Source of the DNA: Syntrophomonadaceae bacterium
Lineage (GTDB): Bacteria; Bacillota; Dethiobacteria; DTU022
Length of the DNA stretch: 34,772 nt
NCBI GenBank assembly: GCA_007132095.1
Contig: SLPH01000047.1
Span: forward strand, 1-34,772
Direction: 5' to 3'
The notes beneath the pieces are model-generated. The model ran no database searches and was not told where the DNA came from. It saw only the letters and a list, made by a program, of their open reading frames with translations. Below, piece after piece: positions 16,034 through 25,872 of the stretch (position 1 is the first letter of the stretch; each line of letters opens with the position of its first letter). The translations under genes and the position numbers were made by a program.

Positions 16034-18111
16034 TGGCAGGAAAAGCAGATTTATTACTTGAAATAGGCTGTGAAGAAATACCTTCCCGTTTCATGGAGGG
16101 AGCTTTGAAGCAGCTTGAACGCGAACTGGATTCTCTCATGGAAGAAAATCGCCTTGGCCGCGGCAGTATTGAAACTTTTGGCACTCCCCGCCGCCTTGTC
16201 GCCCTTGTCAGGGATCTTGACTCAAGCCAGCCAGACCTGGTCGAGACAGTTAAAGGACCCCCGGTAAACCGCGCTTACGATGAAGCGGGCAACCCGACCA
16301 GGGCTCTGCAGGGCTTCCTGCAGGGACAGAAAGCCTCCCTGGACAGTGTTGAAGAAGAGACAATCAAGGAGGCAAAGTACATTGTTTTACGTAAACCTGT
16401 CAAGGGGCGTTCCACCGCTATTCTTCTGCCTGACCTTCTGCCTGAGGTTATTAAGAAACTAAGCTTTCCCAGGCCAATGTACTGGCACTCCAAAGAGGTC
16501 CGGTTTGCCCGCCCTATTCGCTGGCTGCTTGCCCTCTATGACAATACGGCCCTTTCTTTCAGTTATGCCGGTGTAGAATCCGGTGATGAAACTTATGGCC
16601 ACCGTTTCCTTTCTCCGGGCCCTTTCAGCGTTAAAAGTGTGAACCACTTTTTTAGCCTCCTGGAAGAAAATTATGTTGTTCTCGATCAGGATAGACGCCG
16701 GGAAATGATCCGGGAGCAGCTATTGCAGATAAGCGCCGCCAGGGGCGGCCTGGCCCTGATTGACGAGAACCTGCTTGAAGAGGTGATCTACCTGGTGGAG
16801 TATCCCGTGGCTATCCAAGGGCACTACGATGAAAGTTACCTTGATCTGCCCAAAGAAGTTCTGGTTACCACGATGCAGTACCATCAGCGCTACTTTCCGC
16901 TGGCCGATCAAAGCGGGGAAAAACTGCTGCCGGTTTTTGTCGGTATCAGTAATAATCTTTACCACAACAATATTCGTAAAGGTTACGCCAAGGTTTTGCA
17001 GGCCAGGCTGGCCGATGCCCGCTTCTTCTTCGATGAAGATCGCAAGATCCCCCTTGAAGATTATGTTGAGAAGCTAAAAAGCGTTGTCTTTCTTGAGCAG
17101 CTGGGGACGATCGACCAAAAGAGGGATCGCCTCGTTTCCCTGACCGGAAAGCTGGGGCAGGCCCTGGGCTTGTCGCAGGATAAGATAGAGAGCGCTTCGC
17201 GGGCCGCCCACCTGTGCAAAGCCGATCTTGTGACCGGGATGGTCAAGGAATTCACGGAACTACAGGGAGTAATGGGGCGTGAATATGCCGGGCTTAGCGG
17301 TGAAACAGAAGCGGTTTCTATGGGGATATATGAACATTATCTGCCCCGGTTTGCCGGCGATCTGCTTCCCTCGGGACTTGAGGGTGCTGTTGTCTCTCTG
17401 GCTGACAGGATTGACACCCTGGCCGGCTGTTTTGCGATTGGTATGCAGCCAACGGGATCACAGGATCCTTATGCCCTCCGCCGCCAGGCCCAGGGAGCTG
17501 TCGCCATTCTTCTTGAAACCGGATTTAATCTTGCCCTCGAAGACTACATTGACCTGGGCATCAACGCAATAGCTCCGGCTCTGGAAATAAACGATGAAAA
17601 CCGGGAGAGGCTGAAAAGGGACCTTTACGAGTTCCTAATCCAACGGATTCGTTACATATTCCAGGAAGAAGCAATTTCGCATGATGTAATTGAAGCTGTT
17701 TTAGCCGTTCCATTTTCTTCGCCGGCATCGCTTAAAGAAAAAGCCAGGGTCCTGGAAGATTACCTGCAGGGTCCGCTCCTTGATGATGTCATTACCGCGT
17801 ATAATCGCGTTGCAAACCTGGCCCGCAAAGCTTCCGGCAGCCCGGTTGACGAAAACAGCCTGGAAGAGAGTGCTGAAAAAGAGCTCTTCCGGGAATATAT
17901 GGCAGTGTCATCGGCAATGCGCGATATAAATGATACGGCTGCCCTGCTGGAAGAGCTGCAGCGTTTAAAGGGCCCGGTCGACCGCTTTTTTGACCACGTA
18001 ATGGTTATGGTTGAAGATCGGCAGTTACGCGAAAACAGGCTCAACCTGCTCTGGAACATAAAGCGTTTATTCAACCGGGTTGCCGATTTTTCAAAACTGC
18101 AGGCGCCATAA
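16033..18111 (+). CDS. glyS: Glycine--tRNA ligase beta subunit
   Basis: The tRNA-binding beta subunit of glycyl-tRNA synthetase. It starts with LLLEIGCEEIPSRFMEGAL and contains the conserved FARPIRWLLALYD, TTMQYHQRYFPL, KGYAKVLQARLADARFF and the DPYALRRQAQG motif before the C-terminal anticodon-binding region. The length of 692 is typical. Its ATG overlaps the glyQ stop by one base, so the subunits should be made in step. Confidence 0.97.
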   Translation: MAGKADLLLEIGCEEIPSRFMEGALKQLERELDSLMEENRLGRGSIETFGTPRRLVALVRDLDSSQPDLVETVKGPPVNRAYDEAGNPTRALQGFLQGQKASLDSVEEETIKEAKYIVLRKPVKGRSTAILLPDLLPEVIKKLSFPRPMYWHSKEVRFARPIRWLLALYDNTALSFSYAGVESGDETYGHRFLSPGPFSVKSVNHFFSLLEENYVVLDQDRRREMIREQLLQISAARGGLALIDENLLEEVIYLVEYPVAIQGHYDESYLDLPKEVLVTTMQYHQRYFPLADQSGEKLLPVFVGISNNLYHNNIRKGYAKVLQARLADARFFFDEDRKIPLEDYVEKLKSVVFLEQLGTIDQKRDRLVSLTGKLGQALGLSQDKIESASRAAHLCKADLVTGMVKEFTELQGVMGREYAGLSGETEAVSMGIYEHYLPRFAGDLLPSGLEGAVVSLADRIDTLAGCFAIGMQPTGSQDPYALRRQAQGAVAILLETGFNLALEDYIDLGINAIAPALEINDENRERLKRDLYEFLIQRIRYIFQEEAISHDVIEAVLAVPFSSPASLKEKARVLEDYLQGPLLDDVITAYNRVANLARKASGSPVDENSLEESAEKELFREYMAVSSAMRDINDTAALLEELQRLKGPVDRFFDHVMVMVEDRQLRENRLNLLWNIKRLFNRVADFSKLQAP

Positions 18112-18176
18112 AAAACAGCAGTTTGAAGGATCCGGGCCCTCCGGTAGAGTATTAAGAAAGCGAGAGGTGGACTTTT

Positions 18177-19001
18177 ATGAGCGAAGATCAAGAACGGCCT
18201 ATAGTCTATATCGTTTCTGACTCCATCGGCGAAACTGCCGAATTTGTTGTAAAGGCTGTTGCCAGTCAGTATAATTCCGGCCATGTTGACCTGAAGAGGG
18301 TTCCCTTTGTTGAAAACAAGGAGCAGCTTCAGGCGGTTGTCGAAGAGGCGTCTCGCAGGAAATCTATTATCGCTTACACCCTTGTTGTTCCGGAACTGCG
18401 AGCGGCCATGATCGAAGAGGCCACCCGCTGTTCTATATTTACCGCTGATATCCTCGGTTCGCTGATGAGCGCTTTCAAGCGAATAACAAATAAAGAGCCC
18501 AGCTTTGAACCGGGCCGGATGCGCCGTCTCGACGAAGATTATTTTCGACGGGTAGCGGCAGTGGAATTTGCCGTTAAACATGATGATGGCAAAGACCCGC
18601 GCGGTTTGTTAAAGGCAGACGTCGTGCTGATTGGAATATCGAGAACTTCAAAAACTCCGCTCAGCATGTACCTGGCCCACCAGAGAATTATGGTCGCCAA
18701 CCTGCCCCTGGTTCCCGAGGTGGAACCTCCCGAAGAGCTATTCTGGGTTGATCCTGAAAAAATTATTGGACTCGTAATCGACCCGGGGCAGCTTCGTCAA
18801 ATTCGCACCGAACGCCTTAAATCTCTCGGCCTCACCGACGATGCTGATTATGTTGCCGTGGAAAGAATTGAAAAAGAACTTACCTATGCCCGCAGGATCA
18901 TGAAAAAGATTGGTTGTACTGTTTTTGATGTCTCCAACAAAGCTGTTGAAGAAGTGGCGAACCGTGTCATTCAGAAAGTAAAAGGAGGGCGTCTGGATTG
19001 A
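18177..19001 (+). CDS. Pyruvate, phosphate dikinase regulatory protein (DUF299/PpsR family)
   Basis: A bifunctional serine/threonine kinase and Pi-dependent phosphorylase that switches pyruvate,phosphate dikinase off and on, using ADP for inactivation. N-terminal VYIVSDSIGETAE is the family opening. The nucleotide loop is GISRTSKTPLSMYLA, and the C-terminal part has SLGLTDDADYVAVERIEKEL. The length of 274 is typical. The ATG at 18177 follows GAGAGGTGG. The TGA stop overlaps the TTG start of the dikinase gene, which names its target directly. B. subtilis has a member of this family at the same place between glyS and dnaG. Confidence 0.93.
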   Translation: MSEDQERPIVYIVSDSIGETAEFVVKAVASQYNSGHVDLKRVPFVENKEQLQAVVEEASRRKSIIAYTLVVPELRAAMIEEATRCSIFTADILGSLMSAFKRITNKEPSFEPGRMRRLDEDYFRRVAAVEFAVKHDDGKDPRGLLKADVVLIGISRTSKTPLSMYLAHQRIMVANLPLVPEVEPPEELFWVDPEKIIGLVIDPGQLRQIRTERLKSLGLTDDADYVAVERIEKELTYARRIMKKIGCTVFDVSNKAVEEVANRVIQKVKGGRLD

Positions 19002-21652
19002 AAAAAATGCAGTATGTTTATCCTTTCGCAGATGGCGACAAGTCGATGAAAAGCCTTCTTGGCGGAAAAGGCGCCAATCTGGCCGAAATGGCCAGGATCG
19101 GCCTGCCTGTCCCGCCAGGGTTTGTCGTTACCACTGAAGCATGCAACCACTATCTCAATAAGGGTAACCAGCTCTGGCCGGACCTAAAAAGCGAGATCCT
19201 GGAAAACCTGAAATCTTTGGAAGAAAAAACGGGGCGCACCTTTGGCGGAGCCAAACCGTTGCTAATATCTGTCCGTTCCGGCGCTGTAGTTTCCATGCCC
19301 GGAATGATGGATACAGTATTGAACCTTGGCCTTAACAGTGATACCTGTGAAAGCCTGGCCCGTGAAACCGGGGACAGGCGTTTTGCTCTCGACTGCTACC
19401 GCCGTTTCATCCAGATGTTCGGCGATGTTGTTTTAAAGGTCAATCATTACAGCTTCGAAAATTTCATCACTGCAGCCCGGGAAAAGAGGAAGGTCCGAAC
19501 CGATTCCGAGCTTGAGCCGTCCGACCTCGAAAAATTAATCGAAGATTATCTTGCTACCGTCCGCAAGGAATCGGGCCGGGATTTCCCCCAGGATCCCAAT
19601 GAACAACTTTTCCTTGCCGTAGAAGCTGTTTTCAGCTCCTGGAATACCAACCGGGCTGTCGTATATCGCAGGGCTCATCGTATACCTGATGACCTCGGTA
19701 CGGCGGTCAACATCCAGGCCATGGTTTTTGGCAACCTCAGTGATAACAGCGGTACAGGAGTGGCTTTTACCCGCAACCCCGCCAATGGGGAGCCGTACCT
19801 CTACGGCGAATACTTGCTTAATGCTCAGGGTGAAGATGTCGTAGCGGGCACTCGTACTCCAAATCCTATCTCGGAATTAAAAAAAGAACTTCCCGCTGTT
19901 TATGAGCAGTTTAAAGCAGTGTGTGAAAAGCTGGAGAAACATTATCGGGACATGCAGGATATAGAATTTACCATAGAGCGGGGCAAGCTATACATGCTGC
20001 AGACACGGACAGGGAAGCGGACAGCCTCGGCTGCGGTGCGTATCGCTGTTGATATGGTTGAAGAGGGCCTGATCAGCACTAATGATGCCCTGTTAAGAGT
20101 CGAACCCTCTCAGCTTGAGCAGTTAATGCACAGGCGGATTGACCCCGATATCAGCCTTGTTGAGGCAGCGCGAGGTCTTCCGGCTTCGCCCGGCGCCGCT
20201 TCAGGAAAAGTGGTTTTTAATGCAGATAAAGCCCAGGAGATGGCTCAGTCGGGTGAGAGCGTACTCCTGGTCAGGCCGGAAACTACCCCTGACGATATTC
20301 ACGGCATTATAGCCGCCCAGGGAGTTTTAACCAGCCGTGGCGGTATGACCAGCCATGCGGCCGTTGTAGCCCGCGGTATGGGTAAGCCCTGTGTCTGCGG
20401 GTGCGAAGCTTTGCGCATAGATTTGGCCCGGGGCCGTTTTAATATAGGCGGGGAGGAATATGAAGAAGGGGAGATCCTTTCTATCGATGGTCTAACCGGC
20501 CAGGTATTTTTCGGAGCAGTTCCGCTTATAGAGCCTCAGTTCAGCGATGAGTTTTACACATTACTTGGTTGGGCCGATCGTGTTCGCCGCCTTAAGATAC
20601 GGGCTAACGCGGATAATCCTGACGATGCCATACTGGCTATTGAAATGGGGGCACAGGGTATAGGCCTATGCCGCACCGAGCACATGTTTATGGCAGCTGA
20701 CCGCATTCCCGTGGTTCAGAAGATGATCCTGGCGGGCAGCCTGGAGGATAGAGAAGCGGCTCTGAAGGAACTTTTACCGATGCAGCTTGAGGACTTTAAG
20801 GGTATTTTTAAGGCCATGGCCGGAAAACCGGTTACCATCCGCCTGCTTGATCCGCCCCTGCACGAGTTTCTGCCTGATAAAGAAGTGCTTCTTGTAGAAC
20901 TTGAAAGGCTTAATTTACAAGGTGGAGATCCGGGGTCGATCAGTGAAAAAGAGCAGATGCTGCAAAAAGTCAGCGCCCTGAGCGAGTTCAATCCAATGCT
21001 CGGGCACCGGGGCTGCCGGCTCGGCCTGGTCTATCCTGAGATTTACAGGATGCAGGTAAAAGCGATTTTCCTGGCCCTTTTTGAACTTGTTGACGAAGGG
21101 ATAGAAGCCCGGCTGCTGCAGCCGGAAATTATGATTCCCCTTGTCGGGCATCGCGAAGAAATGGAAAGAATGAAAGTGCTGGTTGATGATACAGCCCGGA
21201 CTGTATTTAACGGGTCCGGGCGGGAACTGCCCTATTCCGTGGGGACAATGATAGAACTGCCACGGGCCTGCCTGGTTGCAGATCAGCTGGCCAAATCGGC
21301 TGAATTTTTCTCTTTTGGTACAAACGATCTGACCCAAACCACCCTGGGCTATAGCCGCGATGATTCGGAAGGAAAATTTTTACCCTTTTACCTGCAGCAA
21401 AAAATAATTCCCGCCAATCCATTTGCAGAGTTGGATTGTGAAGGCGTTGGCCAGCTCGTTAAGATGGGTGTTGAAAAAGGCCGCCAATCGAGGCCTGGAA
21501 TAAAACTTGGCATTTGTGGTGAGCACGGTGGAGATCCTTCCTCCGTGGAGTTTTTTAACGATATCGGGCTTGACTATGTCAGCTGCTCGCCCTATCGCCT
21601 GCCCATTGCCCGCCTGGCGGCTGCACATGCAGTGTTGCGAAAAAATGAATAA
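18998..21652 (+). CDS. ppdK: Pyruvate, phosphate dikinase
   Basis: Interconverts pyruvate, ATP and Pi with PEP, AMP and PPi. Domains are in order: an N-terminal ATP-grasp nucleotide-binding domain (LGGKGANLAEMARIGLPVPP, SVRSGAVVSMPGMMDTVLNL), the swivelling phosphohistidine domain (GGMTSHAAVVARGMGKPC with H453) and the C-terminal PEP/pyruvate barrel (GLCRTEHMF, FGTNDLTQTTLGYSRDD, GICGEHGGDP with C840). The length of 884 is normal. The start is a TTG at 18998, overlapping the regulator stop, with AAAGGAGGG upstream. The conserved serine/threonine beside the catalytic histidine (TSH) is the expected target of the adjacent regulator. Confidence 0.97.
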   Translation: MKKMQYVYPFADGDKSMKSLLGGKGANLAEMARIGLPVPPGFVVTTEACNHYLNKGNQLWPDLKSEILENLKSLEEKTGRTFGGAKPLLISVRSGAVVSMPGMMDTVLNLGLNSDTCESLARETGDRRFALDCYRRFIQMFGDVVLKVNHYSFENFITAAREKRKVRTDSELEPSDLEKLIEDYLATVRKESGRDFPQDPNEQLFLAVEAVFSSWNTNRAVVYRRAHRIPDDLGTAVNIQAMVFGNLSDNSGTGVAFTRNPANGEPYLYGEYLLNAQGEDVVAGTRTPNPISELKKELPAVYEQFKAVCEKLEKHYRDMQDIEFTIERGKLYMLQTRTGKRTASAAVRIAVDMVEEGLISTNDALLRVEPSQLEQLMHRRIDPDISLVEAARGLPASPGAASGKVVFNADKAQEMAQSGESVLLVRPETTPDDIHGIIAAQGVLTSRGGMTSHAAVVARGMGKPCVCGCEALRIDLARGRFNIGGEEYEEGEILSIDGLTGQVFFGAVPLIEPQFSDEFYTLLGWADRVRRLKIRANADNPDDAILAIEMGAQGIGLCRTEHMFMAADRIPVVQKMILAGSLEDREAALKELLPMQLEDFKGIFKAMAGKPVTIRLLDPPLHEFLPDKEVLLVELERLNLQGGDPGSISEKEQMLQKVSALSEFNPMLGHRGCRLGLVYPEIYRMQVKAIFLALFELVDEGIEARLLQPEIMIPLVGHREEMERMKVLVDDTARTVFNGSGRELPYSVGTMIELPRACLVADQLAKSAEFFSFGTNDLTQTTLGYSRDDSEGKFLPFYLQQKIIPANPFAELDCEGVGQLVKMGVEKGRQSRPGIKLGICGEHGGDPSSVEFFNDIGLDYVSCSPYRLPIARLAAAHAVLRKNE

Positions 21653-21696
21653 TATGAAGATTCAATCTTAAAAAAGACTGCATATATTAACAGGAG

Positions 21697-21720
21697 AACT
21701 ATTATTTTTGGCGAATAGTT
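21697..21720. promoter_or_regulatory. Perfect 7-bp inverted repeat, possible operator
   Basis: AACTATT (21697-21703) and AATAGTT (21714-21720) are separated by 10 bases in the 101-base gap before the FAD/iron-sulfur fusion gene. It could bind a dimeric regulator or form a weak hairpin. No known operator consensus is recognised. Confidence 0.3.
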
Positions 21721-21753
21721 AATGAGTTAAAATAGCTGCAAGGAGTGATCTAG

Positions 21754-23817
21754 TTGACCCATCAGCATAACCAGGATCTGGCTTTAAATGATATTCACCC
21801 ACCCTGTCAGTCAGCATGTCCGCTGCACCAGGGGTGCCGCGATTACCTGCTGGCTATCGCCACCGGAGACTTTGACCGCGCACTGGCGATCATCAAGGAG
21901 ACAAATCCGCTGCCCTTTGTTTGTGGAACAATCTGCGCTCATCACTGTGAAGACGAGTGCCGCCGTAATGATGTGGATAAACCTCCCTCGATTCGCGCAT
22001 TGAAAAGGTTTGCCGTGGAATACGGCAATGCCAAAGTTCTGCCACCCGCCGAAGGGCCGGAGGTCAGCGGTAAGGTTGCCATTATCGGTGCCGGACCGGC
22101 CGGCCTGACAGCCGCTTTTGACCTTGCCCGTCAGGGGGCAGATGTTACCGTTTACGATCGGGAAGATTCCGCAGGCGGTGCCGTACGCCATTATATCCCA
22201 CTGTACAGGCTTCCCGACGCCTCGATTGACAAGGATATCGAAGAAATAGCAGAACAAGGCGTAAAATTTAAATTCGGCGAAGAGCTTGGCAAAGATATTT
22301 CTATTGAGGGCCTGGAGAAAGAAGGATATGATTCCATCCTACTGGCCATGGGGCTTCCTGTCAGCCGCGGAGTCGATATCACAGGGACCGATGGCGAAGG
22401 AATCCTGTATGCCCTGCCTTTCCTTTACGAGGTCAAAAGAAAAGGTTTTAAGTTTGAAGGCAGCCCAACTGTAATAGTAATCGGCGGCGGTAACGTGGCC
22501 ATGGATGTTGCACGCTCCGCTGTCCGTGCCGGTGCAGGCAAGGTCAAATTGACCTGTCTCGAAGGTGACGCAGAAATGCCTGCTTTCGAGTGGGAAATAG
22601 AAGAGGCCAGGGAAGAAGGGGTTGAGTTTAATAACTCCTGGGGTCCTAAAGCAATAGTCCGCGATGGCGGGAAGGTCGCCGGCCTCGAGCTGGTTGAATG
22701 TACTTGTGTATTTGATGAAGAAGGCCGTTTTAACCCCACCCTGAATGAGGATTGCAAGGAAGTATTAAGTGGCGATATCGTCATTTTTGCCATCGGCCAG
22801 GGCGGGGATCCTGAACCGGTGCGCGGGGCTGTCGAAGTTGACGATCGCGGCCGCATTGTTTGCGATAGCAACAAAATGACTACCAGCCGTAAAGGCGTAT
22901 TTTGCTGCGGCGAAGTAGTAACCGGTCCCGGCTCAGCTGTTAAAGCTATGGCGAACGGCCGCCTTGCTGCAGAAGCCATTGCCGCTTTCCTCAATGGCGC
23001 CTCTTTCGATGCAGCAACAATTAAGGAAACTCCCGCAACCGATAAGCTGGATGATAAAGTAGCTTCAGAAGTAAAACCTTACGACCGTTTCCCCATTCCG
23101 ATGATTTCTCCGGAAGAAAGGGTTCGCCATTTCAAACAGGCCGAACTCGGCTACGGCGTTGAGACCGCTATTTGTGAGGCCCGTCGCTGCCTGACCTGTT
23201 CAGCCGGCGCCGTGCAGGATGAAGATGTTTGCGTCCACTGCCTCACCTGTGTTCGTATCTGTCCTTACAATGTTCCCGTTATCAACGAAGATGGCAAAGT
23301 GTCAATTCGCAATGAGCAGTGCCAGGCCTGCGGTCTCTGTATGAGCATGTGCCCGGTATATGCAATTAAGTTCAGGGCCCCCTATGTCGAAGAAGCTGCC
23401 GCCTCAATTGAACCCAGGGTTAAAGAGCTTGTCGCTTCCCGCAACGGCAGCCCTGTCATGCTTGCTGTAACCTGTGCTTACGGAGCTTTTGCCATGCCAG
23501 AATTTGTTAATAAGCAGCGCAAAGATATTGCCCTGGTCCGTTATCCCTGCGTGGGCAAACTTGACTCAGCCGACCTGCTCAAGGCTTTTGAGCTTGGCGT
23601 TGACGGAATAGTGGTAGTTGGCTGTAGCGAAAGCGAAAAGTTTGATTGCCAGTATAAGGATGTAAGTTCATGGGCAGCTAAGCGGGTTGGGCATACCGCC
23701 GACCTGATTGAAATGCTGGGCATGGAAAGAGAGCGGGTAACCTTCTCCGAGATTGCCGGTGAAGAGATCGATAAATTCGATCAGCTGATTGCCGAAGCTG
23801 CGGAGAAGATCAAGTAG
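21754..23817 (+). CDS. FAD/NAD(P) oxidoreductase fused to 2[4Fe-4S] ferredoxin and MvhD-like domains
   Basis: A 687-residue redox fusion. An N-terminal GltD/NfnB-like iron-sulfur region has cysteines in CQSACPLHQGC (from C18) and CGTICAHHCEDEC. An FAD site follows (IIGAGPAGLTAA, near residue 110), then an NAD(P) site (VIVIGGGNVAMDVA, near 245). Two [4Fe-4S] ferredoxin motifs come next: CVHCLTCVRICP (from C493) and CQACGLCMSMCP. The C-terminal ~120 residues resemble MvhD, the [2Fe-2S] subunit that links hydrogenase or formate dehydrogenase to heterodisulfide reductase (TCAYGAFA near 574, then YPCVGK, VGCSESEKFDCQY). The start is a TTG with AAGGAGTGA upstream; the stop is TAG. It probably passes electrons between NAD(P)H, ferredoxin and a partner complex. 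The partner is not in this window. Confidence 0.87.
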   Translation: MTHQHNQDLALNDIHPPCQSACPLHQGCRDYLLAIATGDFDRALAIIKETNPLPFVCGTICAHHCEDECRRNDVDKPPSIRALKRFAVEYGNAKVLPPAEGPEVSGKVAIIGAGPAGLTAAFDLARQGADVTVYDREDSAGGAVRHYIPLYRLPDASIDKDIEEIAEQGVKFKFGEELGKDISIEGLEKEGYDSILLAMGLPVSRGVDITGTDGEGILYALPFLYEVKRKGFKFEGSPTVIVIGGGNVAMDVARSAVRAGAGKVKLTCLEGDAEMPAFEWEIEEAREEGVEFNNSWGPKAIVRDGGKVAGLELVECTCVFDEEGRFNPTLNEDCKEVLSGDIVIFAIGQGGDPEPVRGAVEVDDRGRIVCDSNKMTTSRKGVFCCGEVVTGPGSAVKAMANGRLAAEAIAAFLNGASFDAATIKETPATDKLDDKVASEVKPYDRFPIPMISPEERVRHFKQAELGYGVETAICEARRCLTCSAGAVQDEDVCVHCLTCVRICPYNVPVINEDGKVSIRNEQCQACGLCMSMCPVYAIKFRAPYVEEAAASIEPRVKELVASRNGSPVMLAVTCAYGAFAMPEFVNKQRKDIALVRYPCVGKLDSADLLKAFELGVDGIVVVGCSESEKFDCQYKDVSSWAAKRVGHTADLIEMLGMERERVTFSEIAGEEIDKFDQLIAEAAEKIK

Positions 23818-23845
23818 GATTGCCCATCAAGCCTTAGGATTTGTT

Positions 23846-23877
23846 AACCCCGGCGCCTTTCAGGTGCCGGGGTTTTT
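23846..23877 (+). terminator. Rho-independent terminator after the redox fusion gene
   Basis: AACCCCGGCGCC (23846-23857) pairs with GGTGCCGGGGTT (23863-23874) across a 5-base loop with one G-T pair, followed by a T-run. It isolates the redox gene from dnaG. Confidence 0.92.
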
Positions 23878-24053
23878 ATCCCGGTGCGGGGAGGATTGGG
23901 ACCGCAATTGTCGAATTAGAGCAACCGGGGTTTTTGACAACCATATCCCAAGAACCCGGTATTTTCGGGTCGCCTCGTCTCTGTCGTGGGATGGGGTTTT
24001 GTTGTAATTCGGCCCCGGGTAGGAATTATACAAAAAGCGGGTTGGTGCTGGTT

Positions 24054-25871
24054 ATGGCACAGGGTATACCGGAAGATCTGATCGATGAGATCAGGCAGCG
24101 TACTGATATTGTTGGCCTTATTGGCGAATACCTGAAACTGGAGCGCCGGGGCAAAAATATGGTAGGCTTATGCCCATTTCACAGTGAAAAAACTCCTTCC
24201 TTTTCTGTGTCTTCCGAAAGACAGCTTTATCATTGTTTTGGCTGTGGCGCTTCGGGTAATGCGTTCAACTTCATGATGGAGCAGGAAAAGCTGACTTTTC
24301 CTGAAGCAGCAAGAGTTTTGGCTGAACGAGCCGGAGTGAAAATACCGCTTAGCGGTTCTTCGGCCAGGGAGGAAACTTTAAAAGAAAAACTCTATGAAAT
24401 CAATTTGCTGGCAGCAAAATATTATGCCTATTGTTTAAACAAGCTTAAGGTCGGGCAGGCTGCTTTGAATTACCTGGAACAGCGGGGCATTTCCGCCGAG
24501 TCGCGGCAGGCCTTTATGATTGGCTATGCTCCGCTGGGTTGGACCGGTTTTCATGACTTTGCGGTGAAAAGAAGGGTCGACCCTGCCATGCTGGTTAAAG
24601 CAGGCCTGGTATCTGCAGGCCGGGACAACAAGCATTATGATCGCTTCCGGGACCGGTTAATGTTTCCCATCTTTAATATCAGGGGAAGAATTACCGGCTT
24701 TGGCGGGCGTATTATAGCGGAGCGCCCGGGCAGCGGACCAAAATACCTGAATTCTCCTGAAACGGCTATCTTCAACAAAGGCGCTACGCTCTATGGTCTA
24801 AACTTGACCAGGGAGACAATACGGAAGGAAAAAACGGCTATTCTCATGGAAGGATACACAGATGTTATCAAATCTTACCAGTCCGGCATTAAGAATATTA
24901 CTGCGCCCCTGGGGACCGCGCTCACGGAAACCCAGGTCCGCCTGCTTCACTCACAGGCTGATACTGTGGTGATCGCTTTTGATGCCGATAGCGCCGGGCA
25001 GGCTGCTGCCTGGCGGGGATTAGCCCTTCTGCAGGACAGCGGCTGTCTTGTAAGGGTCGCTGATTTACCGGAAGGAAGCGATCCTGACAGCTATATCAGC
25101 AAACAGGGCAGGGAAGCATTTTCCGCGCTTGTTGCCGGTGCAGTTCCACTGATGGATTACCGCATGGCCAGGTTGAAGAAAGATTACGATTTACATACCG
25201 ATAAAGGAAGAAAGGGCTACACTGACGAAGTAGTAGACCTGCTCAAAAATACTGCAAACCTTGTTGAGCGGGATCATTACCTGAAAGTAGCCTCAGAAAA
25301 CCTGATGGTTTCCGAAGAAATACTCAGGGCTGAACTTAAGAGAAGGAGTGCATTTTTCCGCAAGCCGGTTCCTGAAAGCGGCGTCAGCGGAGACCGGAAC
25401 GAATTCGAAGTGCTGCCCGCTGAAAAAATTTTAATTTCATTAATGCTGCATAGCAAGGATATTGCCTTAAGAGGGCGAACCTTAATAAAACCGGATTATT
25501 TATCCGGACCGCAGGTAAGGCATTTATTAGAAATAATAACTGCCTCTGCTGCGGAAGAGCGCACCTTTAGCGCAGAAAAGATACTAAACAGGCTCGATGA
25601 CGAGAGGGTCAGAAAGTTCGCTGCAGCTGCTGTTGCCGACCCTGCCCTGCAGGATCTGGAGCCCTCCAGGGCGAAGCGTATGTTAGAGGATTGCTGCAGC
25701 AGTTTGCAGAATATGTGGTTGGAAAAGAAAACCCTGGAGCTTGAGCAAAAGATTAAGGAGCTTGAGTTACAGGGGCTGGATGATAAGGTGACCGAACTCC
25801 TGTACCAGTATCAGCAGGAGATTGCCAATTCGAAAGCAGACCATAACCGTTCCGATAAAGGAGTGGATTGA
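24054..25871 (+). CDS. dnaG: DNA primase
   Basis: Synthesises RNA primers at the replication fork. The N-terminal zinc ribbon is [14 protein letters not shown] ... [10 protein letters not shown]. The catalytic core carries [23 protein letters not shown], and the TOPRIM domain [10 protein letters not shown] and [13 protein letters not shown]. The C-terminal ~150 residues are the helicase-binding region and are variable. The start chosen is the ATG at 24054 ([13 protein letters not shown]), where family similarity begins, giving 605 residues. The frame is open upstream to 23841, but that reads through the terminator and is not coding. The ribosome site is weak, and an in-frame TTG or GTG a few codons upstream is possible. 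It ends 1 base before rpoD. Confidence 0.95.
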   Translation: MAQGIPEDLIDEIRQRTDIVGLIGEYLKLERRGKNMVGLCPFHSEKTPSFSVSSERQLYHCFGCGASGNAFNFMMEQEKLTFPEAARVLAERAGVKIPLSGSSAREETLKEKLYEINLLAAKYYAYCLNKLKVGQAALNYLEQRGISAESRQAFMIGYAPLGWTGFHDFAVKRRVDPAMLVKAGLVSAGRDNKHYDRFRDRLMFPIFNIRGRITGFGGRIIAERPGSGPKYLNSPETAIFNKGATLYGLNLTRETIRKEKTAILMEGYTDVIKSYQSGIKNITAPLGTALTETQVRLLHSQADTVVIAFDADSAGQAAAWRGLALLQDSGCLVRVADLPEGSDPDSYISKQGREAFSALVAGAVPLMDYRMARLKKDYDLHTDKGRKGYTDEVVDLLKNTANLVERDHYLKVASENLMVSEEILRAELKRRSAFFRKPVPESGVSGDRNEFEVLPAEKILISLMLHSKDIALRGRTLIKPDYLSGPQVRHLLEIITASAAEERTFSAEKILNRLDDERVRKFAAAAVADPALQDLEPSRAKRMLEDCCSSLQNMWLEKKTLELEQKIKELELQGLDDKVTELLYQYQQEIANSKADHNRSDKGVD

Positions 25872-25872
25872 G

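Noticed and set aside
17760-18581. Minus-strand open frame of 273 codons
   Set aside because: It is antisense to the end of glyS and the start of the dikinase regulator, both clear genes, and resembles no family.
23930-23966. TTGACA at 23934 with a weak TATT-type -10 as a dnaG promoter
   Set aside because: The -10 is poor at any normal spacing; a promoter is expected in this gap but I cannot place it.
23841-24053. N-terminal extension of DNA primase
   Set aside because: The open frame runs through a strong terminator hairpin and has no primase similarity; the family begins at the ATG at 24054.
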